Counted from the stretch's first letter, positions 19,490-29,541 are shown. The stretch is DNA of 64,000 bases from Citrobacter sedlakii NBRC 105722 (GCF_000759835.1 NZ_BBNB01000017.1:1-64000); one strand, 5' to 3'. Notes: a model not told the origin generated them from the sequence alone. Program-made: numbers and translations.

Positions 19490-20380
19490 ATGACAACTAT
19501 CGCATTTTTAGGGTTGGGGCAGATGGGTAGCCCAATGGCCAGCAATCTCTTACAGAAAGGACATACCTTACGTGTGTTTGACCTGAATCCGCAGGCTGTG
19601 GAGGAGGCGGTGAAAAAAGGGGCCATTGCGGCGCAAACGCCAGCTGACGCCGCCAAAGATGCTGCTGTTGTGATCACCATGCTGCCAAATGGCGACGTCG
19701 TTCGGCAAGTTCTGTTTGGGGAAGAGGGAGTATGCGAATCCCTGTCTGATGATGCGCTGGTCATTGATATGTCCACTATTCACCCATTGCAGACCGATGC
19801 GCTGATTCACGAGATGAAAGAGAGGGGCATCAGCATGATGGATGCACCTGTTGGCAGGACATCCGTTAACGCCATTGACGGCACACTGTTAATTCTGGCT
19901 GGTGGTACACCTGAGCAGGTCGAACGCGCGCGCCCCATTCTACTGTGTATGGGTAATGAACTGGTAGAGGCGGGTGGCCCAGGCATGGGGATCCGCGTGA
20001 AGCTTATCAATAACTACATGAGCATTGCATTGAATGCCTTATCAGCAGAGGCCGCTGTCCTTTGTGAGTCTCTGGGGCTAAGCCTCGATGTGGCAATTAA
20101 GGTGATGAGTGGTACCGCCGCAGGCAAAGGACATTTTACTACCACATGGCCGGGGAAAGTACTGAAAGGAGACCTTAGTCCGGCATTTATGGTGGATCTT
20201 GCGTTGAAGGATCTGCGTATCGCAGTTGATGTCGCTCATCAGACAGGTGCGCCGCTCAATATGGGCGTAGCAGCAGAAACCTACTATGCCAGTGCCAGCG
20301 AAAACGGCAGGGGTCGTCAGGACTGGAGCGCATTGTTATCTCAGGTTCGTCAGCAGGCGGGCCGCCCGGACTCACTTTAA
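19490..20380 (+). CDS. yihU: sulfolactaldehyde reductase (YihU) homologue
   Basis: NAD-dependent beta-hydroxyacid dehydrogenase family, 296 residues. In sulfoglycolysis it reduces 3-sulfolactaldehyde to 2,3-dihydroxypropane-1-sulfonate. The Rossmann motif GLGQMG is at residues 8-13 and the catalytic lysine is K171. The residues I recall as binding the sulfonate in E. coli YihU (R123, N174, S178) are all present, so a sulfonated substrate is likely. The start at 19490 has GGAGAG 6 bases upstream. First gene of a six-gene operon reaching 26190. Confidence 0.88.
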   Translation: MTTIAFLGLGQMGSPMASNLLQKGHTLRVFDLNPQAVEEAVKKGAIAAQTPADAAKDAAVVITMLPNGDVVRQVLFGEEGVCESLSDDALVIDMSTIHPLQTDALIHEMKERGISMMDAPVGRTSVNAIDGTLLILAGGTPEQVERARPILLCMGNELVEAGGPGMGIRVKLINNYMSIALNALSAEAAVLCESLGLSLDVAIKVMSGTAAGKGHFTTTWPGKVLKGDLSPAFMVDLALKDLRIAVDVAHQTGAPLNMGVAAETYYASASENGRGRQDWSALLSQVRQQAGRPDSL

Positions 20381-20406
20381 GGCTATAAACATTCACAGGA
20401 GTTACT

Positions 20407-21294
20407 ATGTCTTCCCATAACACCCCATACACGCTGAAAGATATTTCCCGCCCCGGTGGTGGATTCGCCATGCTGGCGGTTGATCAGCGTGAAGCGATGC
20501 GCCTGATGTTTGCAGCAGCCGGACATCCCACACCCGTTGCCGATAGCGTATTGACGGACTTTAAGGTTGCGGCAACGCGCATCCTGTCTCCTTATGCTTC
20601 CGCTGTTCTCGCTGATAAACAATTCTGCCTCGATCAAATTGTTGCGCAGGGGGCTGTAGCGGATACATGTGGCCTGATCGTAGCGGCTGACCATTTCGTA
20701 CCGGGCAATGGTATACCGGTTGATAGTGTTGAAATTGATACCGCTGTTGACCCCGAACAGGCTCGTAAAATGGGCGCAAAAGCAATGAAGCTGCTGGTAC
20801 TTTGGCGTGAAGACGAACCTGCGCAAGCGCGTCTTGATATGGTGAATGAATTCGTACAGCGCTGCCGCAGCGCTGGTCTGGTCAGCATTATTGAACCCGT
20901 CGTGCGTCCACCGCGTCGTGGCTGGGAGTTTGATAGGGAAAACGCCATTGTGGCTGCTGCGGCTGAGTTAGGCGGCACCGGCGCCGATCTCTACAAAGCA
21001 GAGATGCCATTAGGCGGCAAAGGGGACGAACAGATGCTTCTGGCGGCGTGTCAAAAACTGAACGATCAAATGAAAATGCCATGGGTCATTCTCTCCTCTG
21101 GTGTTGATGCGGATATATTTGGCCGCGCAGTTCGTATTGCAATTAAAGGTGGCGCGAGCGGATTCCTTGCAGGGCGTGCCGTATGGGCTTCGGTCATCGG
21201 CGCCCAGGATCCTCAAACTATGTTGCGTGATGTATCTGTTCCACGGTTACAACGTTTAGCGGAGATCGTGGATGAAGGGATGACTCAACGCTAA
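20407..21294 (+). CDS. yihT: sulfofructose-1-phosphate aldolase (YihT) homologue
   Basis: Class I aldolase of 295 residues (E. coli YihT 292) that splits 6-deoxy-6-sulfofructose 1-phosphate into sulfolactaldehyde and DHAP. The Schiff-base lysine is K197 in DLYKAEMP; the phosphate-binding ILSSGV and GFLAGR loops are conserved. Much of the sequence (for example [15 protein letters not shown]) is identical to E. coli YihT. It is 26 bases after the reductase gene. Confidence 0.88.
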   Translation: MSSHNTPYTLKDISRPGGGFAMLAVDQREAMRLMFAAAGHPTPVADSVLTDFKVAATRILSPYASAVLADKQFCLDQIVAQGAVADTCGLIVAADHFVPGNGIPVDSVEIDTAVDPEQARKMGAKAMKLLVLWREDEPAQARLDMVNEFVQRCRSAGLVSIIEPVVRPPRRGWEFDRENAIVAAAAELGGTGADLYKAEMPLGGKGDEQMLLAACQKLNDQMKMPWVILSSGVDADIFGRAVRIAIKGGASGFLAGRAVWASVIGAQDPQTMLRDVSVPRLQRLAEIVDEGMTQR

Positions 21295-21326
21295 TCACCA
21301 GTTCATAACGAATTTGGAGAATGATT

Positions 21327-22337
21327 ATGGATAAAATTACTCAGGTTTTGTTTTCTGATATTGGGAAAGTCACTACCCAATATGTCGAAGCGCCACACCA
21401 GCAGCTTAATCCCCATGAAGTCCGCATTGCCCCGGTGTTCTATGGTATTTGTGGGTCAGACCTGCATGTCCTGAAAGGGGGGCATCCGTTCGCAAAACCG
21501 CCTGTTGTGCCGGGGCACGAAATTGCGGCACGCGTAACGGAAGTCGGAAGTGAAGTGACGAACGTGAAACCGGGCGATCATGTCGTAGTCGATCCGATTA
21601 TGGCTTGCATGGAATGCCGTGCCTGTAAAGCGGGTCGTTTCAATCTCTGTGAACCCCCGCAGGTCGCGGGTTTTCGTGCACCAGGTTTTGCACGCTCGCA
21701 GCATATTGTTCCGGCCCGAAATTGCCATGTCGCCCCTGCCTCTCTGCCCCTGAAAGTTCTGGCCTTCGCTGAACCCGCAGCCTGTGCCCGTCATTGCGTC
21801 AATCGTATGCCTGAAGCCTCGCTGGAGAGCGTATTAGTGATTGGTGCAGGCACAATCGGGCTTTCCATTGTTCAGGCTCTGCGCATCATGGGGGCCGGGA
21901 AAATCACCGTCATTGAACCGGATGCGGCTAAACGTGCGCTTGCACAAAAACTGGGGGCAGCAGAAGTCTGGGCTCCAGGTGAGCTTGACCCACAGGTTCG
22001 TTTCACCGGGGCGATCGATGTGGTTGCCGCGCAGACCACCCTGAATGATGCCTGTACGCGTGTTTATGCGGGTGGAACGGTCGTCTGCATGGGCGTACCA
22101 AGTGGTCCTCGTGAGATTCCTTTGCCGATGATGCAGCGTTTCGAACGCGATCTGCTCAATTCCGGTATGTACATCCCGGAAGATTTTGATGTCGTGATTG
22201 AGTGGCTTGCGGATGGTCGCTTTGATACCCGTGAACTGGTGACGGATCTGTTCCCGGTTGGCGAGGCTGCCAAAGCATTTGAACGTGCGCAGCAAAATGA
22301 CTCAATAAAAGTCATGCTGCAATTTGCTGAAGATTAA
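21327..22337 (+). CDS. zinc-dependent polyol/sugar dehydrogenase (MDR family)
   Basis: Medium-chain dehydrogenase of 336 residues with catalytic zinc ligands C42 (CGSDLH) and H64-E65 (PGHE), structural zinc cysteines C94, C97, C100 and C108, and an NAD motif GAGTIGL near residue 174. This is the sorbitol/galactonate/threonine dehydrogenase branch. There is no counterpart in the E. coli yih operon. In a locus lacking the isomerase YihS it could make a 2-ketose from a sulfonated sugar alcohol or oxidise another hydroxyl; the substrate is unknown. The start at 21327 is preferred over the ATG at 21321 because GGAGA sits 6 bases before it. Confidence 0.75.
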   Translation: MDKITQVLFSDIGKVTTQYVEAPHQQLNPHEVRIAPVFYGICGSDLHVLKGGHPFAKPPVVPGHEIAARVTEVGSEVTNVKPGDHVVVDPIMACMECRACKAGRFNLCEPPQVAGFRAPGFARSQHIVPARNCHVAPASLPLKVLAFAEPAACARHCVNRMPEASLESVLVIGAGTIGLSIVQALRIMGAGKITVIEPDAAKRALAQKLGAAEVWAPGELDPQVRFTGAIDVVAAQTTLNDACTRVYAGGTVVCMGVPSGPREIPLPMMQRFERDLLNSGMYIPEDFDVVIEWLADGRFDTRELVTDLFPVGEAAKAFERAQQNDSIKVMLQFAED

Positions 22338-22406
22338 TACCTTAAGCCTCTGTCTGGCGCTGCATCACAGCAGCGCCACCCTACAACAATGAAAAAGGAT
22401 ACTGCG

Positions 22407-23840
22407 ATGAGTGACATCACCAGTCCTGCACCTTATTCAATCAGTCGTCCTCAGGATGTGATTGATATTGTTAATAAAAATTCAGCAGTCAATACCAGTG
22501 CTGGCGTTATTTTTATCGCGCTGGGTGGCATTCTCATTGACGCTTATCAGGCTGCGATGGTCGGATTTGGTAACAAATACATCGCGGCGCAATTCGGTAT
22601 TTCCCCTGGCCTCGCCGCCACCGTTAACGCCTCTGTTTTAGTTGCGGCGCTGATTGGCGGTTTATTAGCCAACCGGGTAATAAACCGTTTTGGGCAAAAA
22701 CGCGCATTTATCATCGGAATGGGTTTATGCACGATAGGCGCAGCGGCGGTAGCAATAGCCCCCAATATCTGGTGGGTGCTGGTATGCCGCGTAATTATGG
22801 GATTTGGCCTGGGAATAGATTTCCCTCTGGCGACAAATGCAGTTGCGGAACTTCGCGGGTCTACGTCGAAGAAAACAGGCTCATCCGTTAATCTCTGGCA
22901 AATGGCCTGGTATGTCTCCACCACGGTGGTCTATCTCGTTCTGTTGCCGCTGCTTCTCTCTGGCATTGCAGAAGAGCAGCTTTGGCGTTATGGGATCTTC
23001 ATTGGCGCTATTTTTGCCGTCATTATCATGTTCCTCCGCTACTTCTTTATTGGCGAGTCCGCGATGTGGGCGGCGCGGGTAGGACGATATGAAGAGGCCT
23101 GCGACATTCTGGCCAAACGCTATGGTGTTCAGGCACGCGTCGCCGCACCCTCACTCATGCAGAACCAGACTTCAGAAAAGACGGAAAATAAGCTGCGTGG
23201 GGGATATGGCATTCTGTTCAACTCGCGCTATCGCAAGCGCACCATCTTGGGTTGCGTCGTTGCCACAATGCAGGCCTGGCAGTATAACGCGGTGGGTGTT
23301 TATTTACCGCTGACATTGGCCGGTATTCTGAGCGGCGGGTTAACCGGTGCTCTAACGGGCTCCGCTGTCGTGAATGCTCTGTGTGGCATCACCGGGGGGA
23401 TGATTGGTTCGCTGATCCTCCAGCGTTTGGGAACACGCTTGCAATCAATGTACGGGTTTGCACTCGTGACCATTGCCTTGCTGGCACTCGGTACTCTGGC
23501 AACCACAAATCCTTGGCTTTCTTTGGCCCTTCTGGGGGCGATTATTTTCTTCCATTCCGCAGGGCCAGGCGGGTTAGGGATGACGATCGCCACGCTCTCG
23601 TATCCACCGACTATCCGCCCGACGGGGGTAGGATTTGCAAGGGCCATCATGAGAACAGGGGCGATTGCCGGGCTAATCTTCTGGCCTATGCTGTGGGGAG
23701 CCTTGAAGACAGAGGCTTTCTACTGGCTGGCCATGGTGCCATTCCTTGGATTCCTGACCTGCGTACTGATTAAGTGGGAACCTCTTGGGACTAACGTTGA
23801 TGCCGAAGATGCCGAGGTACTGGCAGAACTGGAGAAATAA
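22407..23840 (+). CDS. MFS transporter (sugar/acid:H+ symporter type)
   Basis: A 477-residue, 12-helix major facilitator. The cytoplasmic loop motif NRFGQKRA between helices 2 and 3 and VCRVIMGFGLGIDFPL in helix 4 are typical of the sugar-porter/aromatic-acid symporter groups. It is not related to YihO/YihP, which belong to the GPH cation-symporter family. The start at 22407 has AAAGGAT 6-8 bases upstream; the ATG at 22389 has none. It lies between the dehydrogenase and a second MFS gene, suggesting import of the pathway substrate or export of a C3 product. Confidence 0.75.
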   Translation: MSDITSPAPYSISRPQDVIDIVNKNSAVNTSAGVIFIALGGILIDAYQAAMVGFGNKYIAAQFGISPGLAATVNASVLVAALIGGLLANRVINRFGQKRAFIIGMGLCTIGAAAVAIAPNIWWVLVCRVIMGFGLGIDFPLATNAVAELRGSTSKKTGSSVNLWQMAWYVSTTVVYLVLLPLLLSGIAEEQLWRYGIFIGAIFAVIIMFLRYFFIGESAMWAARVGRYEEACDILAKRYGVQARVAAPSLMQNQTSEKTENKLRGGYGILFNSRYRKRTILGCVVATMQAWQYNAVGVYLPLTLAGILSGGLTGALTGSAVVNALCGITGGMIGSLILQRLGTRLQSMYGFALVTIALLALGTLATTNPWLSLALLGAIIFFHSAGPGGLGMTIATLSYPPTIRPTGVGFARAIMRTGAIAGLIFWPMLWGALKTEAFYWLAMVPFLGFLTCVLIKWEPLGTNVDAEDAEVLAELEK

Positions 23841-23942
23841 TTATCAGGCGCGTCGGCCAGCGTCGACGCGCTTATAAATAACGCTCTCCACCTTTGACGT
23901 GGTTTGTTCCGTAGCTTTCTCGCCGACCCGGAGAGGAAAATT

Positions 23943-25310
23943 ATGGCTAAAGAATTACTGGTACCGAAAGAAGGGTTATCTGGCAAAGCCATGAGGCGCG
24001 TTGTGCTTGGCAGTTTTGCTGGTGCGCTAATGGAATGGTACGACTTTTTTATTTTCGGTACGGCAGCAGGACTGGTTTTTGCACCGTTGTTTTTCCCTGA
24101 CAGCGATCCTTTTATTGGTTTGATTGCGGCCTTCGCAACCTTTGGTGTGGGTTTTCTGACGCGTCCTTTAGGCGGCATTGTTTTTGGCCACTTCGGCGAT
24201 AAAGTTGGGCGAAAAATAACGCTTATCTGGACATTGGGCATTGTCGGTAGCTCGACGTTTTTGATCGGCTTTATCCCAACGTATCAGGAGATCGGCATTT
24301 GGGCTCCTGTTACGTTGATGATTCTGCGTCTGATTCAGGGATTTGGCCTGGGAGGAGAATATGGTGGCGCGGCATTAATGACCATTGAGTCTGCTCCCCA
24401 ACATAAACGTGGGTTTTTAGGCTCATTGCCGCAAACAGCGGCATCGGTGGGCATTATGTTGGCAACGGGCGTATTTGCGCTCTGTAATCATTTTCTGACG
24501 CAGGAACAATTTCTTTCCTGGGGCTGGCGTATTCCTTTCTGGTTATCCGCTGTGATGTTAATCGTCGGCATGTTTATACGACTACATACAGAAGAAACAC
24601 TGGATTTTAAAAAGCATAATACGGCGACCTCGTCTGAGAAAACGGCACCGCCTCTCATTGAGCTCTTTCGCAAGCATCCGCGGAATATCATGCTGGCACT
24701 GGGGGCCAGACTGGCAGAGAGCGTCTCGTCCAATATCATCAATGCCTTTGGCATAGTCTATATCTCCAGCCAGTTGGCCTTATCAAGTGATATCCCTTTA
24801 ACCGGTATGCTTATTGCTTCGGCGATTGGCATCGTGTGTTGCCCACTGGTTGGCTGGATCTCTGATCGCGTTGGGCAGCGGAAAATGTATCTGTTTGGCG
24901 CGGGTTTTTGCGTTCTGTTTGCGTTTCCATTTTTCTTCCTGCTGGACACGAAGAGTACGCTTATTATCTGGTGCTGTATGATCCTGGGCTATAACTTAGG
25001 CCCGACGATGATGTTTGCGGTTCAGCCGACATTATTTACCCGCATGTTTGGTACCCGCGTCCGTTACACCGGGCTTTCATTTGCGTATCAATTCTCAGCT
25101 ATTCTGGGGGGAATGAGCCCGCTTATTGCCTCCACTCTTTTGGCGATGGGGAACGGCAAACCCTGGTATGTTGCTCTGTTCCTTTTTGCCATTTCTGCCC
25201 TCTCTTTTATTTGCGTCTGGCTCATTAAGCCGCATTCACCCAATAAAAAAGACGCTAAGAAACGATTTTCTTCTTACCGCTATATCAGAGAACAAGTTCA
25301 TGAAAAATAA
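23943..25310 (+). CDS. MHS-family MFS transporter (ShiA/ProP-like)
   Basis: A 455-residue metabolite:H+ symporter. The signature FAGALMEWYDFFIFGTAA in helix 1 and GHFGDKVGRK in the loop 2-3 identify the MHS family (shikimate, proline/betaine and alpha-ketoglutarate carriers). The start at 23943 has a GAGAGG ribosome site; 102 bases separate it from the previous gene. Its last codons overlap the start of the epimerase gene. The second, unrelated carrier in one operon suggests separate uptake and efflux, or two substrates. Confidence 0.78.
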   Translation: MAKELLVPKEGLSGKAMRRVVLGSFAGALMEWYDFFIFGTAAGLVFAPLFFPDSDPFIGLIAAFATFGVGFLTRPLGGIVFGHFGDKVGRKITLIWTLGIVGSSTFLIGFIPTYQEIGIWAPVTLMILRLIQGFGLGGEYGGAALMTIESAPQHKRGFLGSLPQTAASVGIMLATGVFALCNHFLTQEQFLSWGWRIPFWLSAVMLIVGMFIRLHTEETLDFKKHNTATSSEKTAPPLIELFRKHPRNIMLALGARLAESVSSNIINAFGIVYISSQLALSSDIPLTGMLIASAIGIVCCPLVGWISDRVGQRKMYLFGAGFCVLFAFPFFFLLDTKSTLIIWCCMILGYNLGPTMMFAVQPTLFTRMFGTRVRYTGLSFAYQFSAILGGMSPLIASTLLAMGNGKPWYVALFLFAISALSFICVWLIKPHSPNKKDAKKRFSSYRYIREQVHEK

Positions 25311-26190
25311 ATGCAATCACGCGCATCAACAAGCGTTGCAACAGGCTTTTGATGCTCTATGGCCAGGACCGGTAGGCGATGTTATCACGCTGAACAAAGG
25401 AAACATCCGTCTACAGGTTTATCCACATGATGGTGCCAGAATGACATCATTACAGGCATTTGGATATGAAGTGCTGCGCCAGTGGGAACCGCAACGAAGA
25501 GCGTTTCAGTATGGTTGTTTCCCGATGGTTCCTTGGGCAGGGCGGCTGGGTAACGCCACGATAAATGTGGGTGAGCAGAGTTATACATTACCTGCCAATA
25601 AACCGCCCCATGCACTGCATGGAATGGCTTGTTATTCCTGTTGGAAGGTGATGGAGCAAACCGCAGATACCTTAAAACTCGCTATGCTGCTTGGCTCACC
25701 ATGGCCATGGCAAGGCGAAGTTTTGCAAACGCTCGCTCTGGAAGAGGATGCCCTGATTTTGCGTCTGGAAATTCGCACAGCATCAGAAACGTTTCCGGCG
25801 TCTGCCGGGTGGCATCCCTGGTTTGCTAAACGGCTAACGTCTCATCGCGAAGACGAAGAATTACAGGTTCTTTTCCAGCCAGACTGGCAGGAAGAGCCTG
25901 GCGATGATGAACTGCCAACAGGCAACAGAATCCCCCCACGTGAAGGGCCATGGGATGACTGTTTTGGTTTTACGTCCGGGGTAAACGTCAGACTGAAATG
26001 GCCCGGAAAGTTAAGTATTTTGATGACATCTGCTGCGCAGAGTCTTGTGGTGTTTGATAAACAGCCAGATGCGACCTGTGTCAATCCACTTACGCAGGCT
26101 CCTGATGGCATTAACCGTACTCCGCAGTTAGTCTGTGTGGATTCACCTTTGGTGATTGAGAGCCGATGGCAGTTTCAAGGCGAAGCCTGA
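25300..26190 (+). CDS. aldose 1-epimerase family protein (YihR-like)
   Basis: A galactose-mutarotase-fold enzyme of 296 residues. The conserved catalytic histidines lie in PHALHGMA (about residue 106) and GWHPWF (about 170). E. coli YihR, the sulfoquinovose mutarotase, is in the same family. The ATG at 25300 overlaps the upstream stop by 11 bases; a frame running back to 25126 lies wholly inside the transporter gene and is rejected. A mutarotase implies that an aldose form of the substrate occurs, although no aldose-ketose isomerase gene is present. Confidence 0.7.
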   Translation: MKNKCNHAHQQALQQAFDALWPGPVGDVITLNKGNIRLQVYPHDGARMTSLQAFGYEVLRQWEPQRRAFQYGCFPMVPWAGRLGNATINVGEQSYTLPANKPPHALHGMACYSCWKVMEQTADTLKLAMLLGSPWPWQGEVLQTLALEEDALILRLEIRTASETFPASAGWHPWFAKRLTSHREDEELQVLFQPDWQEEPGDDELPTGNRIPPREGPWDDCFGFTSGVNVRLKWPGKLSILMTSAAQSLVVFDKQPDATCVNPLTQAPDGINRTPQLVCVDSPLVIESRWQFQGEA

Positions 26191-26260
26191 CATTCCGCTG
26201 GGGATAAATCCTGTTAGCCGTTTTGAACGTAAGCATTCCGGAAGACACTACTGAAAAATC

Positions 26261-26282
26261 GCCGCCGTCCCGGCGGTTTTTT
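26261..26282 (+). terminator. terminator of the variant yih operon
   Basis: 5-bp GC stem CCGCC/GGCGG with a five-base loop followed by six T, 70 bases past the epimerase stop. Confidence 0.75.
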
Positions 26283-26695
26283 ATCACAAAAATCAGATTT
26301 TGATAATTATCCTGGTGTCAAAAACATTACTCCTAAAACGCCCTTCTTTTTACAAAAAATGCTTTTTTTACTCTTTGATTTATTTGCTGATTTGGCTTTA
26401 GGAACGTTGTTTCTATTTTGGCTAAAAAAACGCCCAGGAATAATGCAAATAATTAAGAAAAAATCCTCCTGAATATTAATTTACGTTATTTAAGACCCAT
26501 TGACAGCCCGATTAATTAAAGATATTTATGCCGTAAAAGGTAAGGTGCATAAATTTTTAAGTTCAGCGTCGCTTTAATTTAAAGAGCGCGGTCCTTTTAC
26601 CTTTGGTTTTTTCAAGCAGTTATTTTCATTAGAAAACGGAGTCCTGATTCCTGACGAGTACGTGTAAAAACAAACGTTAAGGAAAAGGTGGAAAT
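26283..26695. other. AT-rich leader of the autotransporter gene
   Basis: About 410 bases with many A and T tracts and no gene. The composition is clearly lower in GC than the flanks, the kind of sequence bound by H-NS, and suggests acquired DNA. Promoter elements cannot be placed firmly. Confidence 0.6.
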
Positions 26696-29440
26696 ATGAA
26701 AACCATGAATAAAGATCTGAAAAAGAGCGCGCTTTTTAATAAGACGGCATTAAGCATTGCCGTTGCGCTTATTGCTGTAGGCGGCCATGTTCCGATAGCA
26801 GACGCGGAGCTGACGCTGGACCATAACAACGTACTTTATTATTACGCAGGTGTTACCCCCCTTGGTGATTACGATCTGATTAACGTCACAACCACCGGGA
26901 CAGGCGCTACATCCCCGCTCGGGGGCTTTGGTGTTTATCTACAGACGAACGGCATGAATGCGCCAAGTCTGAAAGACATTACTATTAAAACGTCCGGTTC
27001 TGCTGCCGATGCGATTAGGGGCAACAGCGAAGCGGTCTTTTTTAAAGCCAGAAATTTAACCATTGAAACCACGGGGTCGTCGGCTGACGGCATTAATGCG
27101 GCGTCCGATTTTAATAATAACTACGACTCTCTGGTTTATGTCTCTGAATCTGCGAATATTGCGGTAAAAGATGGCGTTGCCGTCCGGGCGAATAACTTCC
27201 AGAACGCGGGAGCAAACAGCATTATTGTCCTGGCCGGAAAAAACGTGTTGAAAGTCACAGGCACGGGTACTGCGGCGAATGTGGCAGACAGTAAAGGCTA
27301 CGCTGTTTACGCCGGTAACCGGGACAGAGATACCAACGGCATGGGGATTGTGGATATTCTGCAAGGGAAAAGCCATAACACCAAAGGTAATGCGTATGTC
27401 TTTATCGGCGATGACTCTGAAATTTCTACCACCACCAAAGCGGGGCATGCTGTTTACGCCAATAAGGGCGGCCTTATCCAGCTAGGTGACGGGGTGGATA
27501 TTTCAACCACGGGAACCAACGCATTCGCTATTTACGCCTCTACGGAACAGCAAGGTACCTACACGGATAATATCCGTCCGGGTACGGTGTATCTGGCGGG
27601 AGGCGCGAAGCTGAGAGTGGCTGACAGCGCCGATGTGATTCAGGCCAACGGCGTTGATTCAATCATTGCCAGCCAGGCGCTGGCAGTGCCGGAGATTGCC
27701 GATACGTATCTCAGGACCGACCGGTTAAACATCGACAGAACGGCGCTGACCGACAGCGAAGGCGTGTTTGATATTGAAGGCAATATCAACGCCATCAATG
27801 GCGGTACCGTGGCGCTGAATATGGCAGATACTTCCCTGTTCGTCGGCTCGTCCAGCGTAGACGCCACGTCAAAAGTTAACCTGAACATGAAAGGCGGCGA
27901 CAGCCTGTGGACGATGACCAAAGACTCCACGCTGACTAACCTGACGCTGGATCAGGCGACGCTGCGCTACAGCCCTGACGGCGTATCCCGCGACGATCAG
28001 ACCACCTTCAAGACGTTGACCGTGATGGGTAACTATATTGGTACTAACGCGTTGCTGGTACTGAACACGGTTCTGGAAGGCGACAGTTCATTTACCGATA
28101 AGCTGATTGTACAGGGCGATACCTCCGGCAATACCAACGTCGGCATTAACAACATTGGCGGCATGGGCGAGCTGACTGTTGACGGTATCAAAATCGTTGA
28201 GGTCGCAGGGAACTCTGACGGTACCTTCACCAAAGCCGGACGTATTGTCGCGGGCGCGTATGACTACGATGTGGTGAAAAAAGCCAGTGACTGGTACCTG
28301 ACCAGTGAGCTGACGCCTGTGGATCCGCCGGAAGAACCGGATCCCGATCCGGTCGATCCGCCAGAGCCTCCGACACCGCCAGACCCGGTCGATCCGGTTG
28401 ACCCTCCTGAGCCGCCGGAGCCTCCAACACCACCGACGCCGCCTGCGCCTGAACCCACGCCGGTTGAGCACCAGTATCGTCCGGAATTTGGCAGCTATCT
28501 GGCGAACAATTACGCAGCCAACACGATGTTTATCACCCGACTGCACGACCGTCTGGGTGAGACGCAGTACACCGACGTGCTGACCGGAGAAGAAAAAGTC
28601 ACCAGTATGTGGATGCGCAACGAGGGCGGTCATACTCGCTTCGACGACGCCAGCGGGCAGTTGAAAACCACGGCAAACCGCTACGTCCTGCAAATTGGCG
28701 GCGACCTGGCGCAATGGAGCAGTGACGGCCTTGACCGCTGGCATCTCGGCGCGATGGCGGGCTATGCCAACCAGAAAAGCAAAACCCGTAATAGCCAGAC
28801 AGGCTATGCCTCTCGCGGTTCTGTAGACGGTTATAGCGTTGGCCTGTACGCCACCTGGTATGCGAACGAAGCCGATAAAACCGGCACCTACCTGGACAGC
28901 TGGGTATTGTACAACTGGTTCGATAACACCGTTCGCGGTGACCATCTGGCCAGCGAAAGTTACAAATCCGACGGTATCACGGCGTCTGTGGAAGGCGGTT
29001 ACAGCTTCCTGTTCGGTGAAAGTGAGAACGCAACTTACTGGATCCAGCCGAAAGCCCAGGTTATCTGGATGGATGTGCAGGCTGATACCCACCGTGAAAA
29101 TAACGGAACGGTTGTCAAAGATAAAACTGACGGCAATCTGATGACCCGTCTTGGCGTTCGCGCTTACCTGAAAGGGCACGCGGAAAAAGACGCCGGTAAA
29201 GGGCGTGAGTTCCAGCCGTTCGTAGAGGCAAACTGGATCCATAATACCAATAACCAGGCCGTGCAGATGGGCTCCATCACGGATGAAATCAGCGGCACGC
29301 GCAATATTGGCGAACTAAAAGTGGGTGTGGAAGGGCAGGTGACGCCACGACTGCAGGTCTGGGGTAACGTTGCGCAGCAGGTGGGCGACAACAGCTACAG
29401 CGATACCTCCGCGATGCTTGGCGTTAAGTACACTTTCTGA
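26696..29440 (+). CDS. pertactin-type autotransporter (type Va secretion)
   Basis: A 914-residue outer-membrane/surface protein. It has an extended signal peptide (about residues 1-38, long charged n-region), then a beta-helix-like passenger (about 40-535) with recurring GxA(V/I)YA-type strands (KGYAVYAGN, AGHAVYANK, NAFAIYAST). A proline- and aspartate-rich linker follows (about 540-590, repeats of DPPEPP and PTPP), then a 12-strand barrel ending in the C-terminal phenylalanine of SAMLGVKYTF. No protease triad or RGD was seen, so adhesion or aggregation is more likely than proteolysis. I do not match it to a named Salmonella or Citrobacter autotransporter. Ribosome site AGGTGG at 26685-26690. 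Confidence 0.85.
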   Translation: MKTMNKDLKKSALFNKTALSIAVALIAVGGHVPIADAELTLDHNNVLYYYAGVTPLGDYDLINVTTTGTGATSPLGGFGVYLQTNGMNAPSLKDITIKTSGSAADAIRGNSEAVFFKARNLTIETTGSSADGINAASDFNNNYDSLVYVSESANIAVKDGVAVRANNFQNAGANSIIVLAGKNVLKVTGTGTAANVADSKGYAVYAGNRDRDTNGMGIVDILQGKSHNTKGNAYVFIGDDSEISTTTKAGHAVYANKGGLIQLGDGVDISTTGTNAFAIYASTEQQGTYTDNIRPGTVYLAGGAKLRVADSADVIQANGVDSIIASQALAVPEIADTYLRTDRLNIDRTALTDSEGVFDIEGNINAINGGTVALNMADTSLFVGSSSVDATSKVNLNMKGGDSLWTMTKDSTLTNLTLDQATLRYSPDGVSRDDQTTFKTLTVMGNYIGTNALLVLNTVLEGDSSFTDKLIVQGDTSGNTNVGINNIGGMGELTVDGIKIVEVAGNSDGTFTKAGRIVAGAYDYDVVKKASDWYLTSELTPVDPPEEPDPDPVDPPEPPTPPDPVDPVDPPEPPEPPTPPTPPAPEPTPVEHQYRPEFGSYLANNYAANTMFITRLHDRLGETQYTDVLTGEEKVTSMWMRNEGGHTRFDDASGQLKTTANRYVLQIGGDLAQWSSDGLDRWHLGAMAGYANQKSKTRNSQTGYASRGSVDGYSVGLYATWYANEADKTGTYLDSWVLYNWFDNTVRGDHLASESYKSDGITASVEGGYSFLFGESENATYWIQPKAQVIWMDVQADTHRENNGTVVKDKTDGNLMTRLGVRAYLKGHAEKDAGKGREFQPFVEANWIHNTNNQAVQMGSITDEISGTRNIGELKVGVEGQVTPRLQVWGNVAQQVGDNSYSDTSAMLGVKYTF

Positions 29441-29509
29441 TACGACAGGCTGCCATAAATCGTTGTAAAGATTGAAACCACAGGCCCGATAATCGGGTGA
29501 TGTCACCAG

Positions 29510-29541
29510 AGGCGATGCTGAAAATGCATCGCCTTTTTTTT
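29510..29541 (+). terminator. autotransporter terminator
   Basis: 8-bp stem GGCGATGC/GCATCGCC, loop TGAAAAT, then eight T. Confidence 0.92.

Noticed and set aside
25126-25299. Extended start of the epimerase
   Set aside because: The extra 58 codons lie wholly inside the MHS transporter in another frame; the ATG at 25300 fits the family N-terminus.
28088-29242. 384-codon frame antisense to the autotransporter
   Set aside because: Overlaps the barrel and proline-rich linker; product is arginine-rich low complexity without family features.
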